Notes: generated from the sequence alone by a model not told the origin. Numbered from the stretch's first letter, positions 1-10,168 are shown. The stretch: DNA of 64,000 nucleotides from Mixophyes australis (GCA_036250195.1 JAVHZZ010000005.1:125023398-125087397), one strand, 5' to 3'. Made by a program: numbers and translations.

Positions 1-8
1 GAGCTTAT

Positions 9-545
9 ATGGATCTAGATGAGGAACGGGCCTCTGATTATCTGTGTCTAAAGTCTGAGATATTGGCTCGCATTGGAGTTTCCGGGCCAGGCAGAGCCCA
101 CCGCTATCACCAATGGTGCTTTGATAAAGAAAAACCGGTCAGCGCGCAAGTGGCTGAGCTTTCTAAAATTTTAAAGAAGTGGCTGCAGCCTGAGGAGAAT
201 TCGGATTATTGAAGTTCTGGCGATAGATCACTGCATCCGGGGGCTGAACCGCGATTTGCAAAGGTGGGTTCTGCAATCAGACCCACAAACTTATGAAGAG
301 CTTGCCACCATGGTAGAAAGGTTTTGTGCGCTACAGCAAATGACTAAAGAACCTGCATTTGTGCCAAAGCCGCTGCCACGCCAAAAGCCAGGTTTGACAA
401 TCTTTGCCACAGGGCCCAATGGCAAAACTGCTACGGACAGAGGGCCAGGTGCAAAGCTGTCTAATCTGAAGTGTTTTGAATGTGGTGAGCCAGGCCACTT
501 TAAGGCAGAGTGTCCTAAACTACAGGAACCCATGGACTGTTCTGT
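9..545 (+). pseudogene. gag: gag polyprotein remnant with SCAN-like capsid domain and zinc knuckle
   Basis: Gag forms the particle and packages RNA. The first part (9-212) and the part from about 205 are in different frames, so one frameshift lies near 200. Across it the order of a WLQPEE-type segment, a DHCIRGL..L..W segment and a YEELATMVERF helix resembles a SCAN domain, the dimerisation domain of many vertebrate zinc-finger proteins that derives from Gmr1-like gag. The CCHC knuckle (C-x2-C-x4-H-x4-C) lies at about 472-513. The N-terminal part of gag is outside the window. Non-functional. Confidence 0.72.
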
Positions 546-553
546 AGCACATA

Positions 554-943
554 TTGGACCTGCATTTCCAAGCTGTTTTACCGTCCCACATCAGGAAGTC
601 CTTGTTTGTTCCGGGTGACTGTGCTAATCAACCTTGGTTGGCCTTGGTTGACTCGGGGAGTGAACTCTCATTGGTTTCCAGCTCTGCTTTACCCGAAACC
701 ATAACTTCTCGGTTGCCCAAAGTGAAAGTTCTTTGCGTACATGGCACAACAGAGGAGTATGAGAGAACAATACTACCAGTCACACTCAAAGACAAAACTG
801 TTATGGTGGTAGCTGCCATAGCACCTAAACTCCCATATCCACTCATTTTGGGGCGAGACTTCCCACTGTTTAATGATGTCCTCGGTGAGCGAATCCGGCC
901 GGACATGCCGCAACTGATGCAACGGTTGGAAGCCCGGTCTTAA
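554..943 (+). pseudogene. retropepsin-like aspartic protease remnant
   Basis: This frame carries the catalytic LVDSGSELSLV motif at about 650 and a PLILGRDF motif about 65 residues later, the two hallmarks of a retroviral-type aspartic protease that cleaves Gag-Pol. It is in a different frame from the gag part ending at 618, which could be an ancestral frameshift site or decay. The frame closes at 943; the following ~140 bases read as degenerate linker and lead directly into integrase N-terminal sequence with no RT. Confidence 0.72.
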
Positions 944-1080
944 AGGAACCGCCTAAGAATCCACAACATCTGGACATCGATCTTTGGGAACCGCCAAACC
1001 GGAATGCCTTCCTGGGAGTCACAGCAAGAGTTCCACAAAAGCATCCAACTGTGGGGAAACATGGATAGTCCAAACTAGCA

Positions 1081-2333
1081 TTGGTCGGTGATGTCGCAGA
1101 TGAGCCCACCCCGCCTGTTAGTGAGGATACGGACTGGTCCGCAATACCAATTTTGTTTCCTTTGCAGGACTTTGCTCAAGACCAACTTAATGATGCCACT
1201 TTGGAACATGCTTTTAAAAGTGTGACTGAGGTAAATGGGGTAGCGAAAGCCGCCCAGCCTGCAGAAGGTATACCATATTTTATTGTTAAAAATAATTTCC
1301 TGTATAGAGTTGCTAATGTACAGGGGGAAAAAGTAGAACAATTAATGGTTCCTCAGGTCCATGTAACCCTAGTGTTAAAAGCAGCACATACACATGTCTG
1401 TGGGGGACACCTGGGGGAGGATAAAACACGGGAACGAGTTCTGCTTGGGTTTTACTGGCCCGGTGTACACATGGCAGTGAAAAGTATTGCCGGTCCTGTC
1501 CCATTTGTCAGAGAACCTGTCCCAAATCCATGTACAGGGCACCTCTCATTCCAATACCAATAGTACAAGTTCCCTTTGAACGGATAGCTATGGACCTTGT
1601 GGGGCCCCTGGAAAAATCCGCACGTGGGCACAAATATATACTAGTGGTGCTTGACTATGCAACCAAGTATCCAGAGGCAATTCCCCTACGAAACATAAAG
1701 TCCAGCACCATAGCTAAAGAACTTGTATTGATGTTTACACGCTTGGGAATACCCAAAGAAATTCTCACAGATCAGGGTACTCCATTCATGTCTAAACTGA
1801 TGAAGGACATGTGCCAGTTGCTAGGGGTTACGGCGCTTCACACCTCTGTATACCATCCACAAACAGATGGCTTGGTGGAACGCTTTAACCGCACATTGAA
1901 GCACATGCTCAGGAAAGCAGTGGCTCAAGAGAAAAAAGATTGGGACACTCTTATTCCCTAATTGATGTTTGCCATCCGTGAGGTACCTCAAGCTTCAACA
2001 GGGTTTAGTCCCTTTGAGTTATTGTTTGGGAGACATCCCAGGGGTATCTTGGATATGTTAAAAGAAGAGTGGGAGCTGCAAGGTCCCAGGGAGCCAAATC
2101 TAGTACAATTTGTGTCCCAAATGTATGAGAGGCTAGTAAAGATAGGGCCCATTGTGCAGCAACATGTAAAAGAGGCTCAGGAACGACAGAGAAAAAGTTA
2201 TGATAAAAGTGCTGTTGTTCGATCTTTCAGGCCTGGGGACAAGGTCCTAGTCCTGGTTCCTACCCAGGAAAGCAAACTTTGGCAGGGTCCATATGAAGTT
2301 CTAGAGGCTGTCGGTTCTGTCAATTACAGTCCA
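1081..2333 (+). pseudogene. integrase remnant (HHCC, DDE core, C-terminal region)
   Basis: Encodes the retroelement integrase that inserts cDNA. The N-terminal zinc-binding region at about 1384-1520 keeps the H..H pair, but the CC pair is lost in a frame change near 1500. The catalytic core at about 1590-1910 shows the first D in MDLVGP, the second in TDQGTPF and the glutamate in LVERFNRT, with the usual D-D-35-E spacing. A TAA at 1959-1961 interrupts the frame, which resumes with SLMFAIRE-like sequence and a FELLFGRHPRG motif. The C-terminal GPYEV motif is visible near 2290. The match stops at about 2333. Confidence 0.8.
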
Positions 2334-2335
2334 AC

Positions 2336-2547
2336 AAACGCCCATCCCTGGCTCTGTTTAGACTATCAAACCCACCCTGTCTGTTTGCTGAGAGGAAGCA
2401 GCTTTTAAATCATGTAAGTAAACCAATTTTAAACTACACATATGTTTTTACCTGGTTTAATCTCCACCTAGATACATAACTGTGCCAATGTTTTACTCTA
2501 CTTCCCTGCTTTCTCTGCATATTGCCAGCTAAATGCCTACTTTTGTT

Positions 2548-2555
<8 letters not shown>
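2336..2555 (-). repeat. LTR-like segment, inverted partner of 6904-7108
   Basis: This stretch is the reverse complement of about 6904-7108 with only scattered differences. It begins exactly where the gypsy integrase coding match ends and runs into an AT microsatellite. Because the other copy continues into a TATA box and poly(A) signal, both are probably pieces of one LTR, here in antisense to the neighbouring gypsy coding region. Confidence 0.65.

Positions 2556-2592
<37 letters not shown>
2551..2592. repeat. (AT)n microsatellite
   Basis: About 21 uninterrupted AT units. It borders the LTR-like arm; the inverted partner arm at 6904 is bordered by a TG/TA tract, suggesting the tract belongs to the repeat end. 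Confidence 0.95.
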
Positions 2593-2596
<4 letters not shown>

Positions 2597-2639
2597 AATC
2601 CAAAAAGCACACAGAACAAGCACTTCTATTAATGGTAAA

Positions 2640-4690
2640 TACAATATTCCAATTGTTGTTAAGATTGGTACAAAAAGATTAAAGGGAATCTGAACTTCCT
2701 CTCAATGTAAAGAAGATATCATCGATGTACCTTTGCCAGGATACCAGGTCTGCCCCAGCCCGATGTGTAAATAGGCCGTAAATAAATTGGCGTAGCTTGG
2801 GGCACACCTGGTACCCATGGCTGTCCCCTTCCTATGGAGATAGAAGTTGCCCTGAAAATAGAAATAATTGTTTTGTTAAATAAATAAAATACCCTTAATA
2901 ATGTAAGATTTTTCAAATTTTCAGAATAACCCGATGTGTTCAGAAAAAATTCTATAGCTTCTACTCCCTTTTGTTGGTATACAAAGATGTAATATCGGCT
3001 GTGACCAATAGCCAACCATCTTGCCATTTAATAGTGTCTAGATGTTTCAAGACATCTTTGGTGTTCTTAAGAAACAAGGGATTTTGAATGACTAAAGGCT
3101 GTAAATAACAATCAATGATAGCAGAGAGATTAGATGTAATACTGTTGATCCCTGAAATAATAGGTGTGCCGCGCGAATTGACAATACTTTTATGAATTTT
3201 AGGTAAAATGTAAATATAAGATGTAGTAGGATCCTCAACTGTATGGAACTTAAACTGATCCTCTTGTAATGTGTCTTTTGAAAATTCCTCTAGGAACCGT
3301 TCTAAATCATTCTTAATTCGAAATGTGGAGTCATTATTTAATTTTGTATAAGTATTCTTATCACTTAGTTGTCTTATGATCTCTGATGTGTAGTCGTCAT
3401 GATTCATGACAGAGGAGTGAAAAAAATTATCATCCTCCCTTATCTGCGTGCTTAATTATAATAATCCGATCTTTTTGGAGATCTTTTAAAGATTTTCTCT
3501 CTTTATAAGAGATATTGTTGGAGTGATATTTCTTATTTTGTTATGTGTGATCTTTTTAAGTTCATCTAACACTAATCTCCCAAAGGTCTCTACATAAGTA
3601 CCTTTGATATCAGTTGGATAAAAATCTGATCTAGTTTTAAAGACTTTTTGATTAACATTCTGAGATGTTTCTGACAAATTTTCATCAACCGGATGACTCC
3701 TCTCTTTCATTTAAATTTTTTTTTTTAAAGAGTTTCCTCAAAAATGTATGTGTATCGATTAAGATCTCAAAAGCATTGACCTAGGATGTAGGGGCAAATT
3801 TTAAGTCTCATTTTTAATAAAGATATTTCATTCTCGGATACAATTTTTGAACTAAGATTAAAGACCTCTATTTGTTCAGAATGATCAGTTTTTGTAGGTT
3901 CCTCATTCTTTTTTATTTTCTTAAGTTGTTTCTTTCTTATCCATTTTTTAATCCTCATTTTGTCACCACCTTTTTTACCCCTTTTCGTTTTGGTTTTTCT
4001 CTTTTCTATATGAGGAAGATGTTTAGAATCAGATATATTTAGTATATCCTGTTCTTTCTTCGTCTTCAAAATTTGGGAGTCTTTCTCTCTCCCATCCTAA
4101 AAAAGGAGTAGAGTGATCTTCTATATCACTAAGAGGTTCATACCTGTTTCTATAAAAAGAATCACAGTCTCTATTTCGGAAATTATAATTCCGATATCTA
4201 TTCCCATATCGTCTATCTTTGTATCTTAATTTTTCCTCATATTGAGATTTTTTATCAGCACCAAAAGATGTAACTTGGTATGAATCTTTCTGTTGAATAT
4301 CTAGACATATCTTTTTTACTCCCATTATTCCCTTTATTATGAGTCCTATATGTTTTCTTAGGGGTATCCTTAGGTGAGGAAAAAGAAATCTGATTATTGA
4401 GACCTTTGTGTCTCATAAATTTTTTCTGTTTTTTAACTACCAGATTTTTGGTGTTTCTTTTGAGCCTCTCTTCTATTTCTATAATATTAGCCTGTATATC
4501 CTCAAGATCTTTGAAGGGATTGATCAAGCTTTGTAAACAGAAAATTTCATCATCTAACTTCCTTAGATCTGCCCTTCTTTCTGTTAGTATTAACTCTATG
4601 AGTAAAAAAGAGCATTGTTGTAATATTAATGTCCATTTTCTTTTGAAAACTATGATGTATCAAAAGAGGGTAGTTTGTTAATTTGAAGGC
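2640..4690 (-). pseudogene. Penelope-like element reverse transcriptase remnant
   Basis: PLEs are non-LTR-like retroelements with a telomerase-related RT. Reading the minus strand, an N-terminal basic region (about 4690-3770) is followed by an RT segment at 3407-2961 with YILPKIHKS, PIISGINS and DITSLYTN motifs, then a GTAMGTRCAPSYANLF-type motif (about 2830-2770) in a second frame and a catalytic YIDD at 2718-2729 in a third. Several frameshifts separate these pieces. The element stops near 2640, before any GIY-YIG endonuclease domain, so the C-terminal part is lost. Not functional as it stands. The family assignment is firm from the motifs; subfamily (Neptune, Poseidon, Penelope) is not resolved. 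Confidence 0.82.
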
Positions 4691-5143
4691 CTTTTGAAAT
4701 TAGTTGACTTGCCATGTATTGTTCCAAAGTTACTATTTCCCACCAGAGTTTTCTTTTATCAGAATTTGTTCCAATTTTTTGAAAACAGACTCTAGATCTT
4801 CATCCATTAATTCTACTATAGTGTCTTCTCTATTGAAGACCTCAGATATTAAGTCTGTTCTTGAGATCCGATGAGAGAACATAGTGCAGCCGAGATAGTG
4901 ATTAATGTATACAAAACAGTAAAATATGAAGATAGATAACCACTAACCAAGATACGTCACATCCGGTTTAGTCGTTATGAAGCTGTGATGGTATCTGAAC
5001 TATGTCACAATATAGGTATTTTGAATGTATATCTAAAGATTTTGATTCTATTGTTTAATTTTTGTTTGCATTTATATGTAATAATATGTATTTTTATTAT
5101 CATCGCCCTGGATTGACTATATCCGGTATAAATAGCTATGGAT
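4691..5143. other. PLE 5' flank, non-coding, with inverted-repeat arm
   Basis: AT-rich sequence upstream of the PLE coding remnant on its strand. Positions 4914-4946 match 5833-5865 perfectly as an inverted repeat of 33 bases. No coding potential seen. Confidence 0.6.
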
Positions 5144-5865
5144 CTGGGATCAGTCTTATCTCCTTGACAAAGACCAAAAGATGGTTGAAACGCGTTTGAG
5201 CGTTAAGACTGATCCAGAGCAAAGTGTGGAGTGCTTTACTAGTCATCATATTGACAGCAAACAGGCAAGAGTTATCCCGGGATTTTTGACATCTGACTAT
5301 CTGATTTCTGATAGGAGCATTCACACACCTTTTGTGGTTATACATTTTATGTTTTTTATTGTGAGTTTTAATAAAATTGGATCTTAAGACAATATGACGT
5401 TAGATTTTGTCTTTTTTTCTCTGACCTAATATTGTGTGGATACCGATGTTGGAGGTGAAGGGAAGAACTTGAATCCATTTTCGGGAGTCCACAATTTGGA
5501 AGAGATGATCTATGTATTCTGAATGCTCTAGCAATTCATTCATCTGGTAGGAACCCAACTTTTCTTACAGTCACAAAGGTGATTGTAAGGTGTATATCAC
5601 TTTGAAGCTACTCTCCGTATAGTGAAACTACCACTTTCCTTACAGTCCACATGATTGAAGATTAAATTCAATGGGCATTTTTCGATACACATATGTTTTT
5701 ATTGATATGTAGTCTTGTTCTATTTATCTGAGTACCAATTAGCGCTGAATGTCTTGATACAGTGCTATACAGTACTATATATTTTAAATTTTTCAGGTTT
5801 AGATTTTGGCGTTTTTTTTTAGAGCGCTGCAATTAGTGGTTATCTATCTTCATATTTTACTGTTT
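4914..5865. repeat. inverted repeat flanking PLE terminal region (arms 4914-4946 and 5833-5865)
   Basis: The 33-base arms are perfect reverse complements. They enclose the hammerhead-like fold and about 0.6 kb of non-coding sequence. PLEs are often bounded by copies of their terminal repeats in inverted orientation; these arms may be the ends of such a structure. Sequence near 5810-5830 (GAGCGCTGC after a T-run) resembles other PLE-like ends in the window at 11610 and 51570. Confidence 0.75.
5144..5217 (+). ncRNA. hammerhead-ribozyme-like fold in PLE terminal sequence
   Basis: The arrangement matches a type I hammerhead. Stem I is GGATCAGTCTT (5147-5157) with its perfect complement AAGACTGATCC (5205-5215). 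Between them lie a core-like TTGACAA (5164-5170), a stem II hairpin GACC/GGTT (5172-5186), the invariant GAA (5187-5189), a stem III hairpin ACGC/GCGT (5190-5203) and T at the cleavage position (5204). Hammerhead motifs are an established feature of PLE terminal repeats. Departures: CTGANGA is changed at C3 and G8, and six or seven unpaired bases separate stem I from the core, so this copy is probably an inactive relic. Confidence 0.6.
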
Positions 5866-5879
5866 GTATGGTGTTTTTG

Positions 5880-6765
5880 GGGTGATGTGCGGTGCCATTT
5901 CTCCTCCAAGCATGGTGTGTATTATAACATCCAAAGAGTTTAATTTTGCTCTCATCTGACCACACTATATTCTCCTAGTATTTTAGAGGCTTGTCTAAAT
6001 GTTGTGCAGCAAACTTTAAACAAGCTTCAACATGTTTTTTCTTCAGCAAAGTAGTCTTGCGTGGTGAGCGTGCATACAGGCCATGGTGGCTGAGTGCGTT
6101 ACTTATTGTTTTCTTTGAAACAATTGTACCTGCTAATTCCAGGTCTTTCTAAAGCTCTCCCCAAGTGGTCCTTGGTTCTTTGACAACTCTTCTGATAATT
6201 TTTTTCACTCCTCTGTCAGGAATTTTGCGAAGTGCACCTGGTCGTGGCCAGTTCATGGTGAAATGATGTTCTTTCCACTTCCAGATTATGCCCCCAACAG
6301 TGCTCACTGGAACATTCAGCAGTTTAGACATACTTCTGTAATCAATTCCATCAGTATGTTTTACAACAAAAAGGTAGTGAAGATCTTAAGAGAGCTCTTT
6401 GCTTTTACCCATCATGAGATGTTTCTTGTGTGACACCTTCATAATGAGACACCTTTTTATAGGCCATCAGTGATGGCTGAACCAGCTGGCAGGATTGCTT
6501 TCTAATTACTGATAGATTTCAGTTGGTGTCTTGGCTTTCCATGCCTTTTTGCACTTCCCTTTCTACGTGTTTTGAAAGGGTGTGTTCTACTTTTTTTTGT
6601 TTCCTGTGTCATTTCACATTATTACACTAAACTTAAATTATGGACATCTATGGTTTGATTTCTTTGCATGTGTGGGTTACAAGGGTTGTTGCTGACATTT
6701 GATGTAAATTTCATTGCAATAGCTACACTAAATATATATTTACTGAGAAAAATGTTCATGTGTTC
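5880..6765 (-). mobile_element. Tc1/mariner DNA transposon fragment
   Basis: Minus-strand transposase begins with a MGKSKELS-type start at about 6410 and continues into the paired helix-turn-helix DNA-binding region (6149-6331), with SKLLNVPVSTVGGII and RPGALRKIPDRGVKKII typical of vertebrate Tc1 elements. A frameshift precedes 6331 and the catalytic DDE part degrades and stops near 5880. Sequence 6560-6765 is the 5' untranslated and terminal-repeat region. The 3' end is missing, so this is a truncated, immobile copy. Confidence 0.85.
6149..6415 (-). pseudogene. Tc1 transposase N-terminal HTH remnant
   Basis: Encodes the DNA-binding half of a Tc1 transposase, which recognises the terminal inverted repeats. 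Helix-turn-helix and the RPG linker (GRPR-like motif, here WPRPGALRK) are visible. Premature stops separate it from further sequence on the low-coordinate side, and no intact DDE triad was found. Confidence 0.82.
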
Positions 6766-6775
6766 AATACGTTTC

Positions 6776-6872
6776 ACCGTGTGTGTGTGTGTGTGTGTAT
6801 GGGGTGTAAGTGTGTGTATATATATGTGTGTGTGTGTGTGTGTATATATGTGTATATATATATATATGTGTG

Positions 6873-6903
<31 letters not shown>
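6776..6903. repeat. compound (TG)n/(TA)n microsatellite
   Basis: Alternating TG and TA tracts with a few interruptions; about 125 bases. Purine-pyrimidine alternation throughout. Confidence 0.95.
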
Positions 6904-6904
<1 letters not shown>

Positions 6905-7340
6905 ACAAAAGGAGGCATTTAGCTGGCAATATGCAGAGAAAGCAGGGAAGTAGAGTAAAACATTGGCACAGTTCTGTACCTAGGTGGAGATTAAACCAGG
7001 TAAAAACATATGTGTAGTTTAAAATTGGTTTACTTACATGATTTAAAAGCTGCTTCCTCTCAGCAAACAGACAGGGTGGGTCTGATAGTCTAAACAGAGC
7101 CAGGGCGTTTCCTTTTAAAGAGAAGGTGGGTGTGTCACCTGTCCATCAAGCTAGGCCTGTGGGAGGAGTGTCAGGTATAAAACCCTGCTTGTTTCATTGT
7201 TCAGGTAGATCAACGCTGGGCTAGCTGGCTGATCTGGACAGAGAGCTGGACTATGTATAGTGAGCGTTGAGGGTCTCCATAATTGCTGTGCAAGTATACG
7301 GTGTCAAAACATCATTACCATCCTGACAATAAAGAAGCAT
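6904..7340 (+). mobile_element. LTR-like sequence with TATA box and poly(A) signal
   Basis: The first 205 bases are the inverted copy of 2336-2555. The remainder carries TATAAAA at 7176-7182 and AATAAA at 7328-7333, spaced about 150 bases apart, as expected for U3-R-U5 of an LTR read on the plus strand. Exact LTR ends and a target-site duplication could not be fixed. It may belong to the gypsy element at 1-2333 or to an unrelated one. Confidence 0.55.
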
Positions 7341-7648
7341 AAAAAGGAAGAAGTTGTACGCGTTGTACACACCAAAAAAATTCAACAATAAGACAAAACT
7401 GGGTATTTACAGACAAAGCAGCAAAAGGTCATCTCTGCTTATAATCTAGGAAATGTAGGAAATAGCAGTTAGATATGTGAATGCCACCTAGTGCATATTG
7501 GTCCAGCCAGAATAAAATAAGGAAAAAGGGCATTGTGTGCTGTCATCCAGTCACACAGCATTGTTGGTTTGGGTTCACAGAGATGTTTGACTATGGAAAG
7601 ATAATATATTTAACCACTCTCTGCATATATAAAACAAAGCTTAAACAA
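7341..7648. other. unassigned AT-rich sequence
   Basis: No coding or repeat structure recognised. The right end probably merges into the CR1-like fragment that follows. Confidence 0.5.
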
Positions 7649-7795
7649 CGGCACCACATCTGCTCTTCGCCAATCCCTTGGTACTGAGCCTGATGAGATT
7701 GAATCTCTGAAAATTAAGAATAGCGGTCTAGCCATTTCTAAGTTTAGCTCCATAAGAAGCCTTGGGTGTATGCCATCTGGACCTGGAGCTTTATC
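7649..7795 (-). pseudogene. CR1-like LINE reverse transcriptase fragment
   Basis: Translating the minus strand gives DKAPGPDGIHPRLL followed by SVPRDWRRADVVP, which is the conserved start of the RT domain in CR1/L2-group LINEs (GPDGIHPRVL...EVPEDWRKANV). About 49 codons are readable without interruption. Both ends are lost. The fragment is too short to name a subfamily. Confidence 0.75.
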
Positions 7796-8221
7796 CGTAT
7801 TCCACCACAGGAGGTTTCTGTCCTCCCTAAGCTCACCTTAGGACACCTCAGTTATGGTTTGACAGGTGTATCGCACCAGTCACATTCCCTACCTGCCAAT
7901 GTCCTTGGAGCGGGTCATGTTTGCATATACTATGTCCCAGCTATGTAGATACCGGGTAACCTATGCCTATTTTGCCCTGGTCATGCAGTGTAAAGTATGC
8001 ATGGGTGTAACCAACAAAATCTTAGTAACTCCTACTTAAGTTAACTCAAGATATTATTTCATATAAGATTTTCCCACTGACTGTGGCAGAAGCTGTGTTT
8101 TTTTTCTAATATGGGGTCCTTTTTAAAAGGGATTCTCTAGTTAAATTCTAAACTACCTTTTCCTGCCTCACCCCTTAAGACTTACCTAGCTGGTGATCCT
8201 CTGCTGATTATGCTGGATATG
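7796..8221. other. unassigned sequence
   Basis: I see no gene, hairpin or known repeat in these ~425 bases. Confidence 0.5.
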
Positions 8222-8377
8222 TACCGTATTTCCCCATGAATAAGATGCACCTTTTTCCCCCAAATTTTCGGTCTAAAACCTGGGTGCGTTTTATACAGGG
8301 GTAGCGGGGATGCAGGGGGGCAGCGTTACGGGGGCAGCGAAGGGGGGAGGTTCAAGGGGGAGCGGGACAGCGTTACA

Positions 8378-8642
8378 GTGGCAGCGGGGGGAATCAAGCA
8401 GGCGGGGGACAGGCAGAGAATGGCAGCGGGGATCCAGCAGGCGGGGGACAGGCAGAAAGTGGCTGCGGGGATCCAGCATGCGGGGGACAGGCAGGGTGGC
8501 AGCTGGGATCCAGCAGGCAGGGTGGCAGCTGGGATCCAGCAGGCGGGGAACAGGCAGGGTGGCAGCGGGGATCCAGCAGGCGGGGGACAGGCACAATGGC
8601 AGCGGGGATCCAGGAGGAGGGGGACAGAGGCACAGTGGCAGC
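8378..8642. repeat. GC-rich minisatellite, ~7 units of 26-42 bases
   Basis: Units begin GGCAGCGGGGATCCAGCAGG and continue CGGGGGACAGGCAG with variable tails; one unit is shortened. Every full unit carries a GGATCC site. The strand asymmetry (G-rich plus strand) makes G-quadruplex formation possible. Confidence 0.9.
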
Positions 8643-8660
8643 GGGGGGGGGGGGGGGGGG
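8643..8660. repeat. poly(G) tract
   Basis: A run of about 18 G directly after the minisatellite; length may be unreliable in sequencing. Confidence 0.85.
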
Positions 8661-8833
8661 CAATTGCAGGGAGAGTGTACTGCCCCGCTGCTCTGATCAC
8701 AATCACAGCAGTCGGCCATTACTCTCCCTGCCTTTTTTGACAGCTACCGTAATATTTTTATTTCAAATTTTGGGGCCAGAATTAAGGTGCGTCTTGTACA
8801 TGGGAGCGCCTTATACATGGGAAAATACGGTAA

Positions 8834-9262
8834 TTGTAAATAAAATTAAATGGGGATATAGTGGTTATGTAGGAATAATTAGCCATTTAGGTTGACTTTC
8901 TAATTTGGCTGGGTTAGTGATTCTTCCTCTTACACAGGCAGTCATGGGCCCCAGTACTTTCTACCTGTTGAACTCCCAGCCCCCTCTTGGCGATCCTGTG
9001 TTCACTTGTGAAACTATTTTGGAGAGATCTAAGCCATATGTGACAGGGACAGTATCATGATGTGAGGAGGCCAGTGGAAGCAATAAGTAAAGATTTAAAG
9101 TGTCGTAATGATGCAGAAGATTGTGGTGTCAAATGCACCTCTGTGAAACCATAAATTTGAAGCTGTTAGATCCAAAAGACAGACAATGCTATGGTTTCGG
9201 CTAGTATGTTTTACATGTACATACGGTTTTGGCTCCGATTTTACTCTGTTCTTCCTGATCAG
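8834..9262. other. ZNF830 intron sequence before first visible exon
   Basis: No repeat recognised. The last 25 bases are pyrimidine-rich and end TTCTTCCTGATCAG, a good splice acceptor for the exon that follows. Confidence 0.6.
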
Positions 9263-9326
9263 GAAAGAGAATACTGCCGAAGCCTTACCTGAGGGATTCT
9301 TTGATGACCCAGAAGTAGATGCAAAG
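9263..9326 (+). CDS. znf830: ZNF830 coding exon (first visible): [13 protein letters not shown] segment
   Basis: ZNF830 (CCDC16, mouse Omcg1) is a nuclear C2H2 zinc-finger protein associated with the XAB2 splicing complex and needed for cell-cycle progression in early embryos. This 64-base exon encodes [20 protein letters not shown] plus one more K, almost identical to the conserved block before the C-terminal coiled coil. It starts after ATCAG with one base completing the previous codon and ends at AAG. The following bases are GCAAGT rather than GTAAGT, so this intron would use a GC donor. Reading frame joins precisely to the exon at 33912. Upstream exons with the zinc finger are not in the window. 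Identification is firm; exact start rests on the acceptor. Confidence 0.9.
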
Positions 9327-10168
9327 GCAAGTGCTCATTTCACTATAAACAGTAACATCTCTGGTTGTAGTATAGAATGAGTAACGCATTTAAAACCATT
9401 TTGATCCAATTAATTTAATTGTGTTGAGCTCCAGGTAGTGGAATGCCATCTCTAGTGGGCCAGACACCAGAGTAAATGGGTGGGCAAGTAAAAATGTGTT
9501 GGATGTAGAGGACACGGACGCATAATCATATCTAGATACTGTAAGGAAGACTGAGAAACTGCTAGGCATTCATACATAATCACGCACAATTCATTAAGGT
9601 GCGCTCCCAGGGAAACCTAGAGAGGGATACTCCATGTTGCAGCTTACCATCAGAGGGGTGTTTCCATCACTACCTAGGAGGAGGGTGTCCAGAAGTACTC
9701 CCAGTTTATATTATGCCACATGGTAGTGCCCCCAGGTTATAGCCCACACGGCAATGCCCCCAGTTCATATTATGCCACATCCGATAGACTGGGTATACAG
9801 AATAGGTCCTTGGGCGCTATAAATTTTACAATTAGGGATGTGAGACGCTGTCTTAAGAGGTTACGGAACCTCTGATTAAAGGAGAGTACATGTAAGGAAA
9901 CGATGGACTGTGCTATGAACCAGTCATATACAAAAACAATATATGAACCTTTCAAAAATGAAATAAGCATATGTCGCAAAAACCTTGAAGAACAAAAATA
10001 GTATTTATTATAGAATAAAGTCCATTATATAGACATGTAAAAATATTCACATGAACTGTTGCAAAATTATATGCACATATAAATGTTTTTTTGAGTATGA
10101 GGGCAAATATATTATGTAATCAGCTAAAAAGCTCTAATACAATTAGCACATATGTAAACATACCTTAG
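9327..10168. other. ZNF830 intron 1 start, largely unassigned
   Basis: No coding sequence. At 9690-9782 a short degenerate tandem occurs (CCCAGTTTATATTATGCCAC and CCCAGTTCATATTATGCCAC with intervening CCCCCAGGTTATAG). The rest shows no recognisable repeat. Confidence 0.5.

Larger units (their letters stand above)
1..2333 (+). mobile_element. Gmr1-like Ty3/gypsy retrotransposon fragment (gag-protease-integrase)
   Basis: A degraded LTR-retrotransposon body that starts before the window. Going left to right it shows a SCAN-like capsid segment, a CCHC zinc knuckle, an aspartic protease and an integrase. No reverse transcriptase lies between protease and integrase. In ordinary gypsy elements RT and RNase H sit there; in Gmr1-like elements the integrase precedes RT, and that lineage is the known source of the vertebrate SCAN domain. 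Frameshifts near 200 and 560 and a stop at 1959 break the frame. The coding match ends abruptly near 2333, where LTR-like sequence in the opposite orientation begins, so any downstream RT has been lost. A simple internal deletion of RT from a standard gypsy element is the alternative. Confidence 0.8.
8222..8833. mobile_element. non-autonomous TIR DNA transposon carrying a GC-rich minisatellite
   Basis: The left end TACCGTATTTCCCCATGAAT and the right end, read in reverse complement TACCGTATTTTCCCATGTAT, form imperfect terminal inverted repeats of about 30 bases. A second element with related ends lies at 21918-23043. The interior has no transposase and is mostly a tandem repeat. Superfamily not resolved from the ends alone. 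Confidence 0.72.

Noticed and set aside
4397..4681. 94-codon plus-strand frame rich in Leu, Ser, Cys
   Set aside because: It is the antisense of the PLE N-terminal region and shows no motif.
6622..7017. Frames of Tyr-Ile or Cys-Val repeats
   Set aside because: Translations of the TG/TA microsatellite.
8310..8740. Several overlapping Gly/Pro-rich frames on both strands
   Set aside because: All arise from the tandem GC-rich repeat; frames open in every phase are expected from the unit sequence.
9690..9782. True tandem repeat array
   Set aside because: Only two or three imperfect units; noted within the intron entry only.
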